Shown one piece after another: positions 45,393 through 56,664 of a DNA stretch of 64,000 nucleotides. The translations under genes and the position numbers were made by a program. Every line of letters begins with the position of its first letter. Within the stretch, counting starts at the first letter, position 1. The notes under the pieces are model-generated. The model had not been told where the DNA came from. It was given only the letters and a program-made list of their open reading frames with translations, and searched no databases. The DNA is from Daedaleopsis sinensis (taxonomy: Eukaryota; Basidiomycota; Agaricomycetes; Polyporales; Polyporaceae): NCBI GenBank assembly GCA_033807695.1, contig CM066307.1, positions 3,968,001 through 4,032,000 on the forward strand, in the 5' to 3' direction.

Positions 45393-47635
45393 ATGCAGTT
45401 TCCTGCAGGCAGATTGATAAGCGGGATACCTGTAAATTCTGGTTGCGTGCCGCGTGCTACCCCAGCGGCCTCCCATCAGGGTGTATCTCTCGTACCTCCC
45501 TCCAGTCTACCACCTCGGCCTATACTGATGATGTCCCTTTTTCGTCGACAGCGAGTTAGCACATCACCGATGGCTGAGCAGCCAGGTCTTGTGTATAGTA
45601 CGTCTCTTGTTCTGTCTCCTGTGGTGGGGTTGTAGCCGCTAAGTTCGCCATCTCGTTCTCAGGTGCTGTGAGGCCTTTACAACAGAATGAAGGAAGAGGA
45701 GCGAATCTATCCCTTCGCAACACGCTGCAGAGAATTAGACTCTCCCGGTAAGCATTGCGGAGACCCGTGTTAATGACTGCTCACAAGAAGTACCAGAGTA
45801 TGGCGGTGGACTCAGAAGCTAGGGACGTACGGCCGGAAGATTGTGAGACAGCACCGACCTGGCCCGAAGGAACACTTGTCACAGGTCGAGTCGAGTCGAG
45901 TCATACGTACTCTGTTTGTTCCATCAGATGCAAGTTGGAAGGTGAGCGACAACAATTCATGGAAGTATTTCAGGATTTATCTGACACTGTGTGTGCAGCA
46001 CAGTCGACCCAACTCACCTACCAAGATTACCGACGAGAACGTGTCACAGGACAATTCGAGTCTTGTCATACATGCCCCGTCTATAGCATCAGATTCAAGT
46101 TGGAAGGTGAGCGGACACCATAAACCATGATTTACGATTTTAGGGTAACTGACATAGTATGCGCAGCAACGTCGAGCTGGCATCCCCCCTGAGATTACAG
46201 ACGAGATCTTGTCACAGGACGAGTCGAGTCGAGCCATACATGCCCCGTCTGTTCCATCAGATTCAAGTTGGAAGGTGACCGAGAACGATTCATGGAAGTA
46301 TTTTGGGATTATCTGACATTGTGTGTGCAGCACCGTCGAACGATTCCCCCGGAAGTCACCGACTTGATTATCGCGTGTGTGGGGTTTTGGGAAAATGACG
46401 GCGACCGTCGCCCCACATTACTCGCCTGCGCACTTGTGTGTTCATCCTGGCTGCCAGCTAGCAGGCGACAACTCTTCCGAAGAGTGGAATTTGGCCCAGC
46501 AAATGTGTCACTGGAGCGTTTCTTTCAGATGGACCTCCATTCCCAATTCATGCGAGACCACTTATCCTATACATCTGAAGTCCGTTTCAACATATCGGGT
46601 ATGATTACTAGAAGCGATCAATCCTACATATATCGCCTTGTCGGCAACATCCCAAGTCTAGAGACGCTCATTTTCATGGACCTCGACTGGGACAACCCGC
46701 CATGGCACCCCAGCACCTTCACGAGATTCTCAGGATTTCCCGTGCTCCACACCCTCGTTCTCCGAGAATGCATTTTCCCGTCCTTCAATACACTTCGTCA
46801 GATGCTCTCAGCTGTGCCTCGGCTAGCGACATTGAGACTATGGGACGTGGATTGGCCGCAGCCAAAGCACCTCAATCTACCGTACAGAGCCGTTCCTCGG
46901 CGCCGACCCGCACTTGCTTCCCTCAGCGTTGGCTTGAAACCTGAACGGCAGGCCGAACTTCTTCAATGGCTGTGTACTACCTCAACTATCCACTCAATCA
47001 AGTGCATCAACTTTCGTCGTTTTTTAAACGGGGGGGACGGCCACGACAATTTCCTGCGTATGTCTGCACCATCTGTCAGGGAACTACGCTGCTGGGCTCC
47101 AGGTACGACTAGACCGTCACATCCGTCCGATTTCGAATGACTAAATTATAGGAATATGATTCATTGTTTCTGCTTGACAGACATCAAAGTTCTTGCCCAA
47201 CATACCCCTCACATGATCAATCTGGAGAAACTCGGTGTCAAAAGGCACATTGACAGGCACACCCTGGATACGAAATTTGGGACGTTGTACAGGGATCTGT
47301 CACACGCTCTGCAACATTTCTCTGGGCAACATTTTCGGGAGATACGGCTGGAGTACATCGATGGTGACGACCTCGACAGGTGGACCGAGGAGTTGTCCGG
47401 CCTAGGCGGAGGGATTGCATCAGACGACGAAGACGAGGGGCATCCTGGCGCTGGTTTCAAGCCTCTCGAGCAGAGCCTGACACAGGAGAATATGGAAAAG
47501 ACGGCGGTCGTGTTCGGCCTGGACTACCGCACAAAAAGAGAACAGCGAGACCGGTTTCAACTCGCACTGCAAAGCAAGCTTCCCGAGCTATACAAGCATT
47601 GCGTTTTTGAGTATAGGACTCTGCTCTTTGATTGA
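45393..47635 (+). pseudogene. F-box/LRR-like protein C, exon-amplified, with nonsense codon
   Basis: Exons 45393-45597, 45663-45747, 45797-45941, 45999-46106, 46167-46274, 46331-47635. The ATG at 45393 is chosen because it is conserved in copy D; an in-frame ATG at 45327 lies too near the TATA box. Exons 3-5 end in SD(A/S)SWK at a GTGAGC/GTGACC donor. Exons 4 and 5 are both exactly 36 codons and align with each other (PTKITDENVSQDNSS, PPEITDEILSQDESS). The main exon begins HRRTIPPEVTDLIIACVG (F-box) and carries the LRR-like part. TGG is changed to TGA at 47138-47140, giving 486 aa; the frame is open beyond it to 47635. It may be a recent pseudogene or make a truncated F-box protein. Confidence 0.75.
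45999..46330 (+). repeat. Tandem exon-intron repeats in F-box gene C
   Basis: Two 108-nt exons (45999-46106, 46167-46274), each with its following intron (60 and 56 nt). All start CA(C/A)(A/C)GTCGA, hold GAG/AAG-ATTAC-GACGAGA, and end TCAAGTTGGAAG before GTGA. Exon 3 (45797-45941) is a third, more diverged unit. Introns share a TGACA branch region and a TG(T/C)GCAG end. Confidence 0.8.
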
Positions 47636-48069
47636 TTCATGTATGTCCCCATCTGCATGCATGTTGGACCTGAGACTACTTAATTGTGATAAAATCGCAG
47701 TACTCGATTCGGACGCCTTAATCGGCGGTACATCGCACATACGTCTCTACCTCCTCCCGGCTGTCATACTGAAGCATTTATAGTCTATATCTTGTATCGG
47801 CGCTCTAGTCGTGTCGTTCTGTCGCGACCCCGGGAGCCACGAGACCGATCGAAGTTGGTGGCACTGTGCCAATGCGAGATGAGAGAATCGGACTGAAGCT
47901 TCGGAGATTGGTATCGACGGTGGAGTCACTACATGTACTTCTTGTCATTCCACAGGTTATGCATGAGCCGGACTTGATGCCTCAGGCCTCAGATCTCAGC
48001 TATGTACTATCTCCCTCCAGTCTCCTCCGAGTCCAGAATGGCCGGGGACCGTGACCGTTACGCTCGGCT

Positions 48070-50330
48070 CGTCCGCGTGCGCCTACGGTAGGCGCCGTAA
48101 AGTCGCGGGCAGGCGGTGACTTCTGCGACTGTTGTTGCCTTCGACGGCCGCTCTCTGCGTCCACCTCTAGACTGTCCTGGCCTGGTCTTATGCAGCTACC
48201 ACCTGCTTTCTACACGCCTCGCTTGTCGTTTGGCCATCTGAACCTCTTCGGCTCACGTTCTTCGGCCTCTCTGCGATTGCGTCACCCGTCTCTCGAGTCG
48301 CAGTGGTCTCCCACCGAAGCTCTTCAGATTGCGATGTGAGAACCTAGGACCTGCTAGTCTCCGACGTGATAATCGAGCATTCAAACGTCTAGGGAGGTCA
48401 GCCCCGTGTAGGACGCCATTCGGGCCAAAGTCGCACACGTCGACTTTCCAGCGACTGCTGCGTAGTAAGAGGGATGGCGATGGTGCTGGCAGGGCGATGA
48501 TTCAGGTGAGCACCTATATCTGCCCGAATGTCCTTCTCCTTGAGATTGCTATCCCTCCATGCTGTAGTGCAGCGACTGGGCTGCATTACTAGCGCAGCAC
48601 ATTCGTCTCTGCTGCATTGGTCATCGAGTATGGACAGCCTCGAACATTGTCAGATTCACCTTCGACTTCGGCGAGTTTCGCATCCCATCATCTCGCATGC
48701 TATCTACGCTTTCTCAGAGGCTGTCACAAATCGCCCCCCCGAAAATCGCACACGCGAACGGTCTCGCCTCGCTTCAAGATGTAGCTTCAACCGATGCATC
48801 CGCATCTGATAGCCACGAGTCTCCGACTGTCCTTGCTTCGTAGAGTACGACACCCACTCTAGTGCGTGGTTCGCTTGTCCGTGGTTGCTGCGCTCCACCC
48901 CTCTATGAGACTTTTGGGGGCAGGAACGTTCGTCCGCACACCTCGCAGACGTCTCCGGTCACTACAAAGCTTCATCGACCGACATCTAGACTGCCGTCAA
49001 TCTGACTATTCATCTAACAGTGTCGTTCGCGGAGCCCCTCGGAATTCACGCATATGCATACTCATATGTATGCGCGTCGACATCTCGCCGCTCACCTCGC
49101 TGCTTACGACGTGCTCGTAAGCGTGTACACTCGCTTGCAAAGACGGCGGATCACTTACCTGAGCCTCATGTATGCCAGTTTGGGGACGGCGCGCGGCGGA
49201 CTGCACAGACATTCGTGGCGGGTGCGAGCACGCGCACGCTGTGTGACAGTGGACTGCCATATGGGACCTTTGCCTACCGCGAACAAGCCCGGAAGAGCAC
49301 GAGATTGTCAGGACGGCGCGGGCGAGGTGTGCGGACGCCTGTTTTACTGGTAGGTCCGAGTTTCGGCTTAGCTCGACATTCACATGTACGACGCTGATCA
49401 GTGCTGCCGCTAGCTCGCACGGGTGCATCCAACCCGCACCTTGCGCCTCACAGCTCGCACACCGGCACACGATCACCATCCGAGCGACTCCGCTCAAGAG
49501 AAGGAGGCGAGGCCCGCGACTGCCGCTGCTCGTTCTGAACCCCCCTACACCTCCATTGTCGGATCGGACCACTCATGGTGTCTCCGATCTCTCGCACTCG
49601 CAATTGATGGTGTTCAAGACAGGTGAGTCTCCCACCCGTCTGTGCAGAAGTCGGCGGACTTACAGGCTGGAGCATGTGTCGTAGCTCCTTGGAGTGTCTT
49701 GTCGCTTGGACGTATGTCATGCGCGGTTGGAGGTTGTTGCGCCCTCTGATCTCAGTCGCGCCATACTATGTGCGCACTGGCGGAGAGGCCTTCGCAATTC
49801 CTGTCATGGGTGCGTACTGCGCTGTACTGCGTACGGAATACGGCGTCAATAATCGACGGACCTTCTACCAAGCAGGTGAGATATCTCTCACTCATCCGTG
49901 TTCCCGAGCCTCGTAGAAGATGGCGGACCTGCTGTGGTATGGGTCATAAGGCTGTGAAGGGACTGGTAGCTGGGACACCCACCCAGTAGCTGCACGACGT
50001 CCTTGCCTCGTCAGCCTTCGCGTGTGCATTCTCTGAATGTCCGGATACAGGTAGATTCTCGAAGCGGCGGTGGTCGGTAGCAGCTTCTCCGCGTCGCACT
50101 GCGAGCACCAAGCCCTTCTACCTGGAGGGAGGACTTGACAGGGAATGTGATAGGTACGTACTCTATTATCGACCTCGGAGCGTTATGCAGGATGCGGGAG
50201 GTGGGGGTCAGTGCTGTGCAGAACGCATACGTTGTGCTGATACGAAGTCTCACCAAGTCACTGTATTCGGACGTGCTCGCGCGCATGATACACTCAGGTC
50301 TGCCCACAAATCGAGCGTGCATTGACTAGT
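48070..50330 (+). repeat. Downstream blocks of unit C
   Basis: Contains the SLRLR block with marker at 48482, the block at 48510-48960 absent in unit B, the ggagcccctcgg.attcac block (49030-49410) and the block with CAGGTGAG sites (49620, 49876). All are diverged from their counterparts in A, B and D. No intact gene. Confidence 0.6.
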
Positions 50331-50339
50331 CAACTGGGG

Positions 50340-50905
50340 CAGAGCTTGAAGACGTTCGTAGCCGAGACGTCTGGCGAGGAGAAGAGAGGACGAGGGACAA
50401 GTCGAGCTTTGAGGGGTCGTGCGCGACCCCTATCACTCTGCGGGAGAGAGAGAGACAATGAGCGGAGAGTGTTGTTGACGGAAGACAGGAATACACACAC
50501 CCTCGTCGCACCTAGCTCGCGAGCGAGGGTCGCCGCTTGTGCTCGTCGCGCCCATGACAACGACCGACCAGCCGTCCTTGGGGAGTCTTTCCACATCGAC
50601 GCATACCTCGTCGCCGAATCCAGATGGACATGGCCGACTCGACCGACGATCGCTGCGGCCTTTTCGGGGCTCACGCCGTCGAGGATGTCGAATGCGTAGT
50701 CCTTCGACACGTTGAAGACCTGCGCGAGGGAGTCTGATGCGGACCTGAGGGCGATGAGGTCGACGGGCGTGCCGGCTGAGGGTGTGGTGTGCCGACGCCG
50801 TCGACGTCGACGACATGCGGGTGCGGTCCCGAGGTTAACTAGTGCTTCAAGCTCCCGGTGGTGAGGGTGCGGATGTGGACCAGGCCGGACTGAGGCGAGT
50901 TCTAG
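50340..50905 (-). pseudogene. Broken MDR oxidoreductase, unit C
   Basis: Minus-strand pieces DYAFDILDGVSPEKAAAIVG, GWSVVVMGATSTSG, RELGATR with GTGTGT donor, then VIGVAHDPSKLDLSLVL after a CCGCAG-type acceptor. The piece before it is in another frame, and the stretch between AAIV and the Rossmann motif has lost the MSSW segment. Closest to the relic of unit B, with the same downstream strings. Confidence 0.6.
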
Positions 50906-53900
50906 AGTGGGAAAATGGAGGTCTATGCGGCAGATGCAGGGGCTTAGCCCAGGGCGCTACTTGCACGATGTGGATGGTCAAATATTAGGTTACCTTGGAG
51001 AAATCTGGACGAGATGATGGCGGCGATGGGTAGTAGTTGTCGCACAAGCAAATGATAACCACGGATCTGGCCCAACGGTACGAGCGCCTGGAATAGACGC
51101 CTAGAGTTTGACGCGTGGACGGGCGCCTTGGCCTCTTCCTCCCCCCGCGAGCTTTCTGACTTGGTCGGATGCTGCAAGCACCTGCCTTGGCTCTCCTTCG
51201 GCTCGTGCTCTGGCTGCCTGCACTCCGTCGTCTCGCACTCCTAGGCTCTCTGCGGTCGCGTCACCTGTCTCTCGAGTCGCCTCCGCACTAGTACTCAGGC
51301 TGCAACGTGACACCCTGATCGTCTTGCTATCCTCCGACATCCAAGGCGACTTCAGAAAGCTACTCGGACGTGTATACTCCGCGATAGCAGTACGACTGGC
51401 TCCTTGTCGGACGTCCCTCGGGCTCAAGGCGCACACCCCGAGCTGCCGCTCCCCTGTTGCATCTGCTCTCAATGCCCTGCGATGAAAACGACCTCCGACT
51501 CTAGGTCGAGTCGATCTCTGCGAGGCCGTGCGAGAACGGTGAGAGTTCTGAGCCATAAGAGGGATGGTTTGGGTGCTGGCAGGGCGAGGACCGAGGTAAG
51601 CACACCGATCTCTACTCCTTCGCTTCGGGCTCGAGGTCCTGCAGCAACTACGCTGCGTCTGCCAACGCAGCACGTCCGTCGCTATTGCACTCATGGTCGA
51701 GCGCGGTCCGCGGATGGCTTAGTACTTCGCACGATCATTCTCGCTTCAGCCCATGCCTTCACATCTGATAGTCCCGAGTTGCTGAATAGTACTGTCGTCT
51801 TCGCGAGATACGGTCCCCGTTCAGGGTACCGATGTGGAGGCCTCGCCGTCAATAGAAAACGGGTGAGCTGTATCTATGTGGGCCGCCGCTCTTTCTCTGC
51901 TCGCCACGTCCCGCATCCTTCGCTAAGGTCCTCGCCTCTTCGATTGGTGTAGGACCAGGGATGCGTGTATGCGTCCTCTAGGCTTCTTTTTACCCGCTGG
52001 GATGCACGCCAGCGTATCGCTTCCCTTGCGTGGACCTCTGCGCTCACCCGACGTCGTTGGACCTTGGCCTGATCGAGAGATTTGCTGTCTGACAGCTCGT
52101 TCTACAGGTGTCGCCTCGACGGAGCCTGCTAGGAACCCACACATACGCATCGACACCATGCCGCTCGCCCCGTGCCTGCACCCATGCACGCTCGCAGAGA
52201 CAGGAGGATACGTACTACGAGCCTGTACGGCCTCCCAGGCGTGTTAGTCGTCGGACGGCGGGCGGCAGCCTGCGCAGATATTTGTGGCGTGTATGGCACA
52301 CGCCGCACGGATTTCCGGATTTCCGTCGAGGACCATGGCCTCCCGGCATGAAGCGCAAGGGTGCGAGTGCAGTTTCGTTTCTCACAGCGCGGACGGCTCA
52401 GATGCCTGCGACGCTTGCTCCAGGTTCGCGTTCGAGCCCGAGCTCGACATTCTCAAGTGCGAACACCGACGCTACTCTATAGCTTGCACGTCCGCATCCA
52501 TAGCGCACTTAATACGTGTCAAGATTCGCACTCGGTCGCAGCGATCTCCGCTGAGGAGAAGGAGGCGAACGGTCCGCGCGACTTGGACTGCTCGTTCTGA
52601 GCCCTCCTGCACCCGTTTTCGGATCAATCCACTCGTAGAGCTTCCAAGCTCTTGCGCTGGAGCGGAGCCGTACGAAGGTTGGGATTGGACGTTCGTCCAA
52701 AACAGGTGAGATACTTCCTACCGTCTGTGCAGAAGACGGCGGACTTACTGTTACTGTGGCATGCGTCAGCGCTGCGAAGAGTCATGTCACCCGGACGCAC
52801 GCGCAATCACCGTCGCCTGCGCGGTGTACGACATTTCAGCATCGCCGCCGCCCTCTCTGCACACACTTTGACTGCGCGGATACAGGTAGTTACTCAAATC
52901 TACTGCTAATCTCAAAGCGGCCAGGATCCCAAGCGTCACCACCTCCTTCGAAGACATCAACGGTGGTCCCGAGCATATTAGATCGACTCACTGCAGCACA
53001 TCGTCAATCAGAGGGTTCATGTCCTTGCCCACTTATATCTCGTCCGCGCCGCACTACGGCTCTCGTACATGTGCGGGAGACTTCGCAAGCTCTGTCATAG
53101 GTGCGCACTCCAGTATGGCACTTGGGATGCGATGAAGTCTCACCAGGTCACCCTAGGACAGCTGCGGACGCGTTTGTGCGCACACCGGACGTACGTCGAA
53201 ACACTGCTCGAACTTTCTTCGAATGGTAAACCACCCCGTTGTGGACGCATCGCTAGTCGCACTTCGGTGCGCGATATGGGCCCTGGCGTGCTCATGCCGC
53301 GCCCTCTCCCCCGGCTGTTCACCGACGTTGTTTCCTATATGCGACGCGGATGGCAGCAAGTGAAGGAAGTCGCGTCGCGTGGGGACAGTCTAGAGTGGAG
53401 AGGGACATGGAACGGAGTCGGATGCGGTCGAGACCCGGGAGCAGAACGTACGTGGGATCCACCTGCCGTTGAGAATGGCCGCTTATTGTCGCCAGCGACC
53501 CTCACAGTCGTCCCTACCGCATCCTCCTGATCGCCTGCCCCCATACCTCTCAGTCTGGCTCGCACCCCACACCGTCATTGGCACGAGACCATCACGCTCG
53601 CGAAGATGAGCACACGGATAGTCTATACTACCCGGACGTGGCCATCAAACGCGGCCTGTGCCACGCACACTGCACAGAGCGCAGTCCCTCTCAACTGCCA
53701 TCTGCGAACCCGGGGATCGTCGACGCATGCGGCGCGAAGAGCGGACGACGTCCGGATCCGCCGCGGTCAACCTGACGTGCTTCCACCTTCCGCTCCAGCT
53801 GGTCACCTCTCTCGCGTGGACGCGCACGAGCGCAGACCAAGGCCCGGTCCCGGAACCTGTCGCGATTGGAACAAGTAGCACATCGCGCTGCGGCTGGGAG

Positions 53901-54027
53901 CACCATGGGCCGGTCCCATCATCTAGGAGCATGCCGAGTGCTCCTGTGCTCGGACTGGTGGGTTACACACACTGCGAACACCGTCTCGCTACTCGCTCAT
54001 CCTCGTATTCGCTACAGAAGCTACACC

Positions 54028-54880
54028 ATGGCCGCCGTGTTACATAACAACTTCCCTGATGTCGTGCATCGTGCATATATTCACTTGTGAGTCGTCGCTG
54101 CGTGCTCTGTGCTCCATGCTTGCTGGTATGAAGCCCGTGTGGCGTACGGTCGAGCCAGCCGGTCATGGCCACTGTGACGAGCTGACGATCTGAATGGCTG
54201 CACTGCGACCACGGCCATGTGTCCGCTAGTGCTCTTGCCACACTGTCATAGGGACATGGGAGACCGCCAGGTTTGAGTCTGCTATTCGAGCGAAAGCACC
54301 TTCCCGACATCTGCTGTGAAAGTAGCTGATCTCACGCGGGGGCTCTACATTCAGATCACGGACTATCCTCCTTCTAATGCCCTCAATATGTTTGCACTTC
54401 CCGAGCCCTGGGCATTGTCTGGAGTCGGGGTGACGCTGAGAATCACACGCGCCGCCGACCGGGACACGCCCTGGAGTCCGCGTCAGGCACGCGCGGAGGC
54501 GGAGACACGTAGAGAGAAAACGCACCTGTATCTACGTCAACACACGCTGTACTTCTTCTCGCACACTCCCTCCTTATCTCCTACTGGGAAGCGCGAACCG
54601 GACCCTACAGCTCGTCTAGGGCACCCCGAAACCCTGACCTATGACTGTGTACGACGCATCGAAAGTGCAGAGATTAGGATCGGAATGTACGTGCTCTCGT
54701 GTACGCTACGCAAAGCTGAACAGCATTCGTACAGCTGACTACCGCGAACAGACAGCGCAAGTCTCCGCCGGGTGGCACCTGTTTGCAGGTCACTTGAAGG
54801 ACTCTGTCCTCGAGGTCCGTTCTCGAGGTCCGTCCTCTGCCTTCTCGAGTGTTCAATTTACTGAGTCCACGATCGAGTAG
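54028..54880 (+). pseudogene. Unidentified gene X, copy in unit C
   Basis: First exon 54028-54086 (MAAVLHNNFPDVVHRAYIH) ends at GTGAGT. An open stretch around 54316-54600 reads VADLTRGLYIQITDYPPSN, then PEPWALSGVGVTLRITRAAD. A third open piece starts at ATG 54641 (MTVYDASKVQ ... QVSAGWHLFAGHLKDS). All three are more protein-like than other frames and lie in the same order as the fragments in sub-unit A1. No family recognised. It may be a real gene whose introns were not resolved, or a relic like its copies; the presence of several open exons makes this the best copy. Confidence 0.4.
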
Positions 54881-55399
54881 TTTCCCGTCAGCAGGCGCAT
54901 TTGTGCATCTCATCTCCTGTCTAAAACCACACACAGCGGCTGCGCACATTGTGCGAGTCATCACGCAGGCGGTACCCGAACCACCAAGGTGTCTGCACCT
55001 GTCAGGAGAGCTGCATACTAGCTTCCGTTCCTGTCGTTCTCTTCGCGTTTTTACTCTCATGCGGACTCTCGCAAGGTGGAGCAGCCGTGCGTGCGTGCAG
55101 GGCGAGGTGCGTGCTGTGTGAGGGTCGGTCTTCTTTGTGAATCGTGATAGAGCGGGTATTCTCACTCACAGCCCCTCACAGCCCGCTTCGCTGCCACGCT
55201 GGGCCGTCAATATGCCGCACAAGCAAGCGCGGTCGATGAAGCGAACAGACTACCCGTGGCAGCACCTTACATGTACGTGATCGGTGGTTCATACAGAGTT
55301 CGACGTGCTGATTTTGCGCGGCATGTCCGCTGTTCGCAGTCACGTCGCCGCGGTTCCCTATCGCATCGTCCCGACAGCTTTCATTCACTGGTCAGTATA

Positions 55400-56417
55400 T
55401 CGCACCTCGCACCGTTATCACTGACCATCCCTGCACGGCTAGGGACATGGACACGAATCCGAGTCTGCGCTATTCAGACGCGGTCCGAGGAGAGCCTGTT
55501 GTTCGCATTGCTCCAGCCTATTATCGTCTCGAATGCCAGTGCCATGCATGTCGGATGTCCCGGCCCGGGATCATCGACACATGCGGCGTGAATCATTGAA
55601 GAGCAGACGACGCCCGCCGCCGCCAACGCTGGTGCATGCTTTCCAGCATGGTGACTTCTCCCCCATGTATGCGCACACTGCAGCCCCGTGGCGGGGACCC
55701 AAAGTCGAATGTGTCGCGATTGGCCTAGCGCACCTCCGGTCGAAGCCTTGTGTTGTGGAGACGGGTAGTTTGTTGCACCGTCGCAACAGCAAGTACAGGG
55801 GCCATCCCTTCCTAGTAATGGCGCCCGCCTGCAGTCCTTGTGCACATCGGGCCCGGACCTTACCGTCGCTGTGCGCACTCAACGCTGTAGCCCGCTACTC
55901 TCGTGCCGCTACGCAGTAACCCCGGGACAAGCCACCGTGAAGGTCTTCGGGCTGACTACCGTCTGTACGGGATTTCCAAAGCGTAAGTGCCGACCACTGC
56001 CGAGCTAGTACAGAAGGCTCTTCTCGACGCTGAGCGCTGAGCGTTATGGCATGCAGGTATCTCCGCTCCGTAACCCGCGACACACATGCGTTTAGGCCGT
56101 GCCGTGCGTGCAGTACGAAGACTCGTTGATGCACATACATCCCACTGTGCCACGTCCTCGTGTGCTGTCTGACTCGTAACGCACGCTGCAGGCGTGTTTA
56201 GAGTCTGGATCTTTTCCGTCCGTCCGGGGTAGGCAGAACCGCAGGACCACAGGCAGAGAAACGTAGTGCGAATGCGGCCGTGTACTGGTTCCGAAGAAAG
56301 GCGAATGGCCTGTGTCTTCTCAGACTTTAGTAATAGGTACGCATTAAGGATTTCCGATGTACTCGATTGCGGCCGCGTAGCGCCGTGTACACCCGTATAC
56401 AGGAGAATAAATCCAAT
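55400..56417 (+). repeat. End segment of unit C shared with unit B
   Basis: Matches 44270-45170 (gggacatggacacgaat, tcccggg.atcatcgac, acgcaacgctgg.catgctttc, gctgagcgttatg). It includes an ATG-started frame 55446-55601 with LECQCHACRMS and PGIIDTCGVNH, ending at TGA. The B copy has different stops, so a gene is not called. Confidence 0.55.
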
Positions 56418-56523
56418 CATGCGGCAACTCTAGGTGCATGGTGACTAGACCATATTGAGGGGCAATGCTCATTGAATGCGCGACGAGGTACAGCCCTGTT
56501 ATCGCATGGTGGGTTGATGAAGG

Positions 56524-56531
56524 TATATATA
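56524..56531 (+). promoter_or_regulatory. TATA box of F-box gene D
   Basis: TATATATA, followed by gggcgtcat, 134 bp before the chosen start. It is the counterpart of 45295-45300. Confidence 0.5.
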
Positions 56532-56664
56532 GGGCGTCATGAAGGGCTTCTCCGTCTACATACGACATGCCCGTGGCAGGCGGTATGAGTTCGTTCTGCT
56601 GTGCCTTCTCTAGCACGGGTTTGACAATAGCTTTAAGGTTTCCAGGTATGACACTGTGAGCAGC

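Larger units (their letters stand above)
45171..56417 (+). repeat. F-box segmental-duplication unit C
   Basis: Third unit. It starts at catgcggcgactctaggtgcat (matching 56418, catgcggcaactctaggtgcat). Order: promoter, exon-amplified F-box gene, tail (47750), SLRLR block (48070-48510), blocks to 50330, antisense MDR relic (50340-50905), marker 51571, and a long second sub-unit to 56417. Confidence 0.75.

Noticed and set aside
46268..46330. F-box gene C starting at the frame beginning at 46268
   Set aside because: This stretch is intron sequence in the spliced model; the apparent peptide ERFMEVFWDYL is the conserved intron read in one frame.
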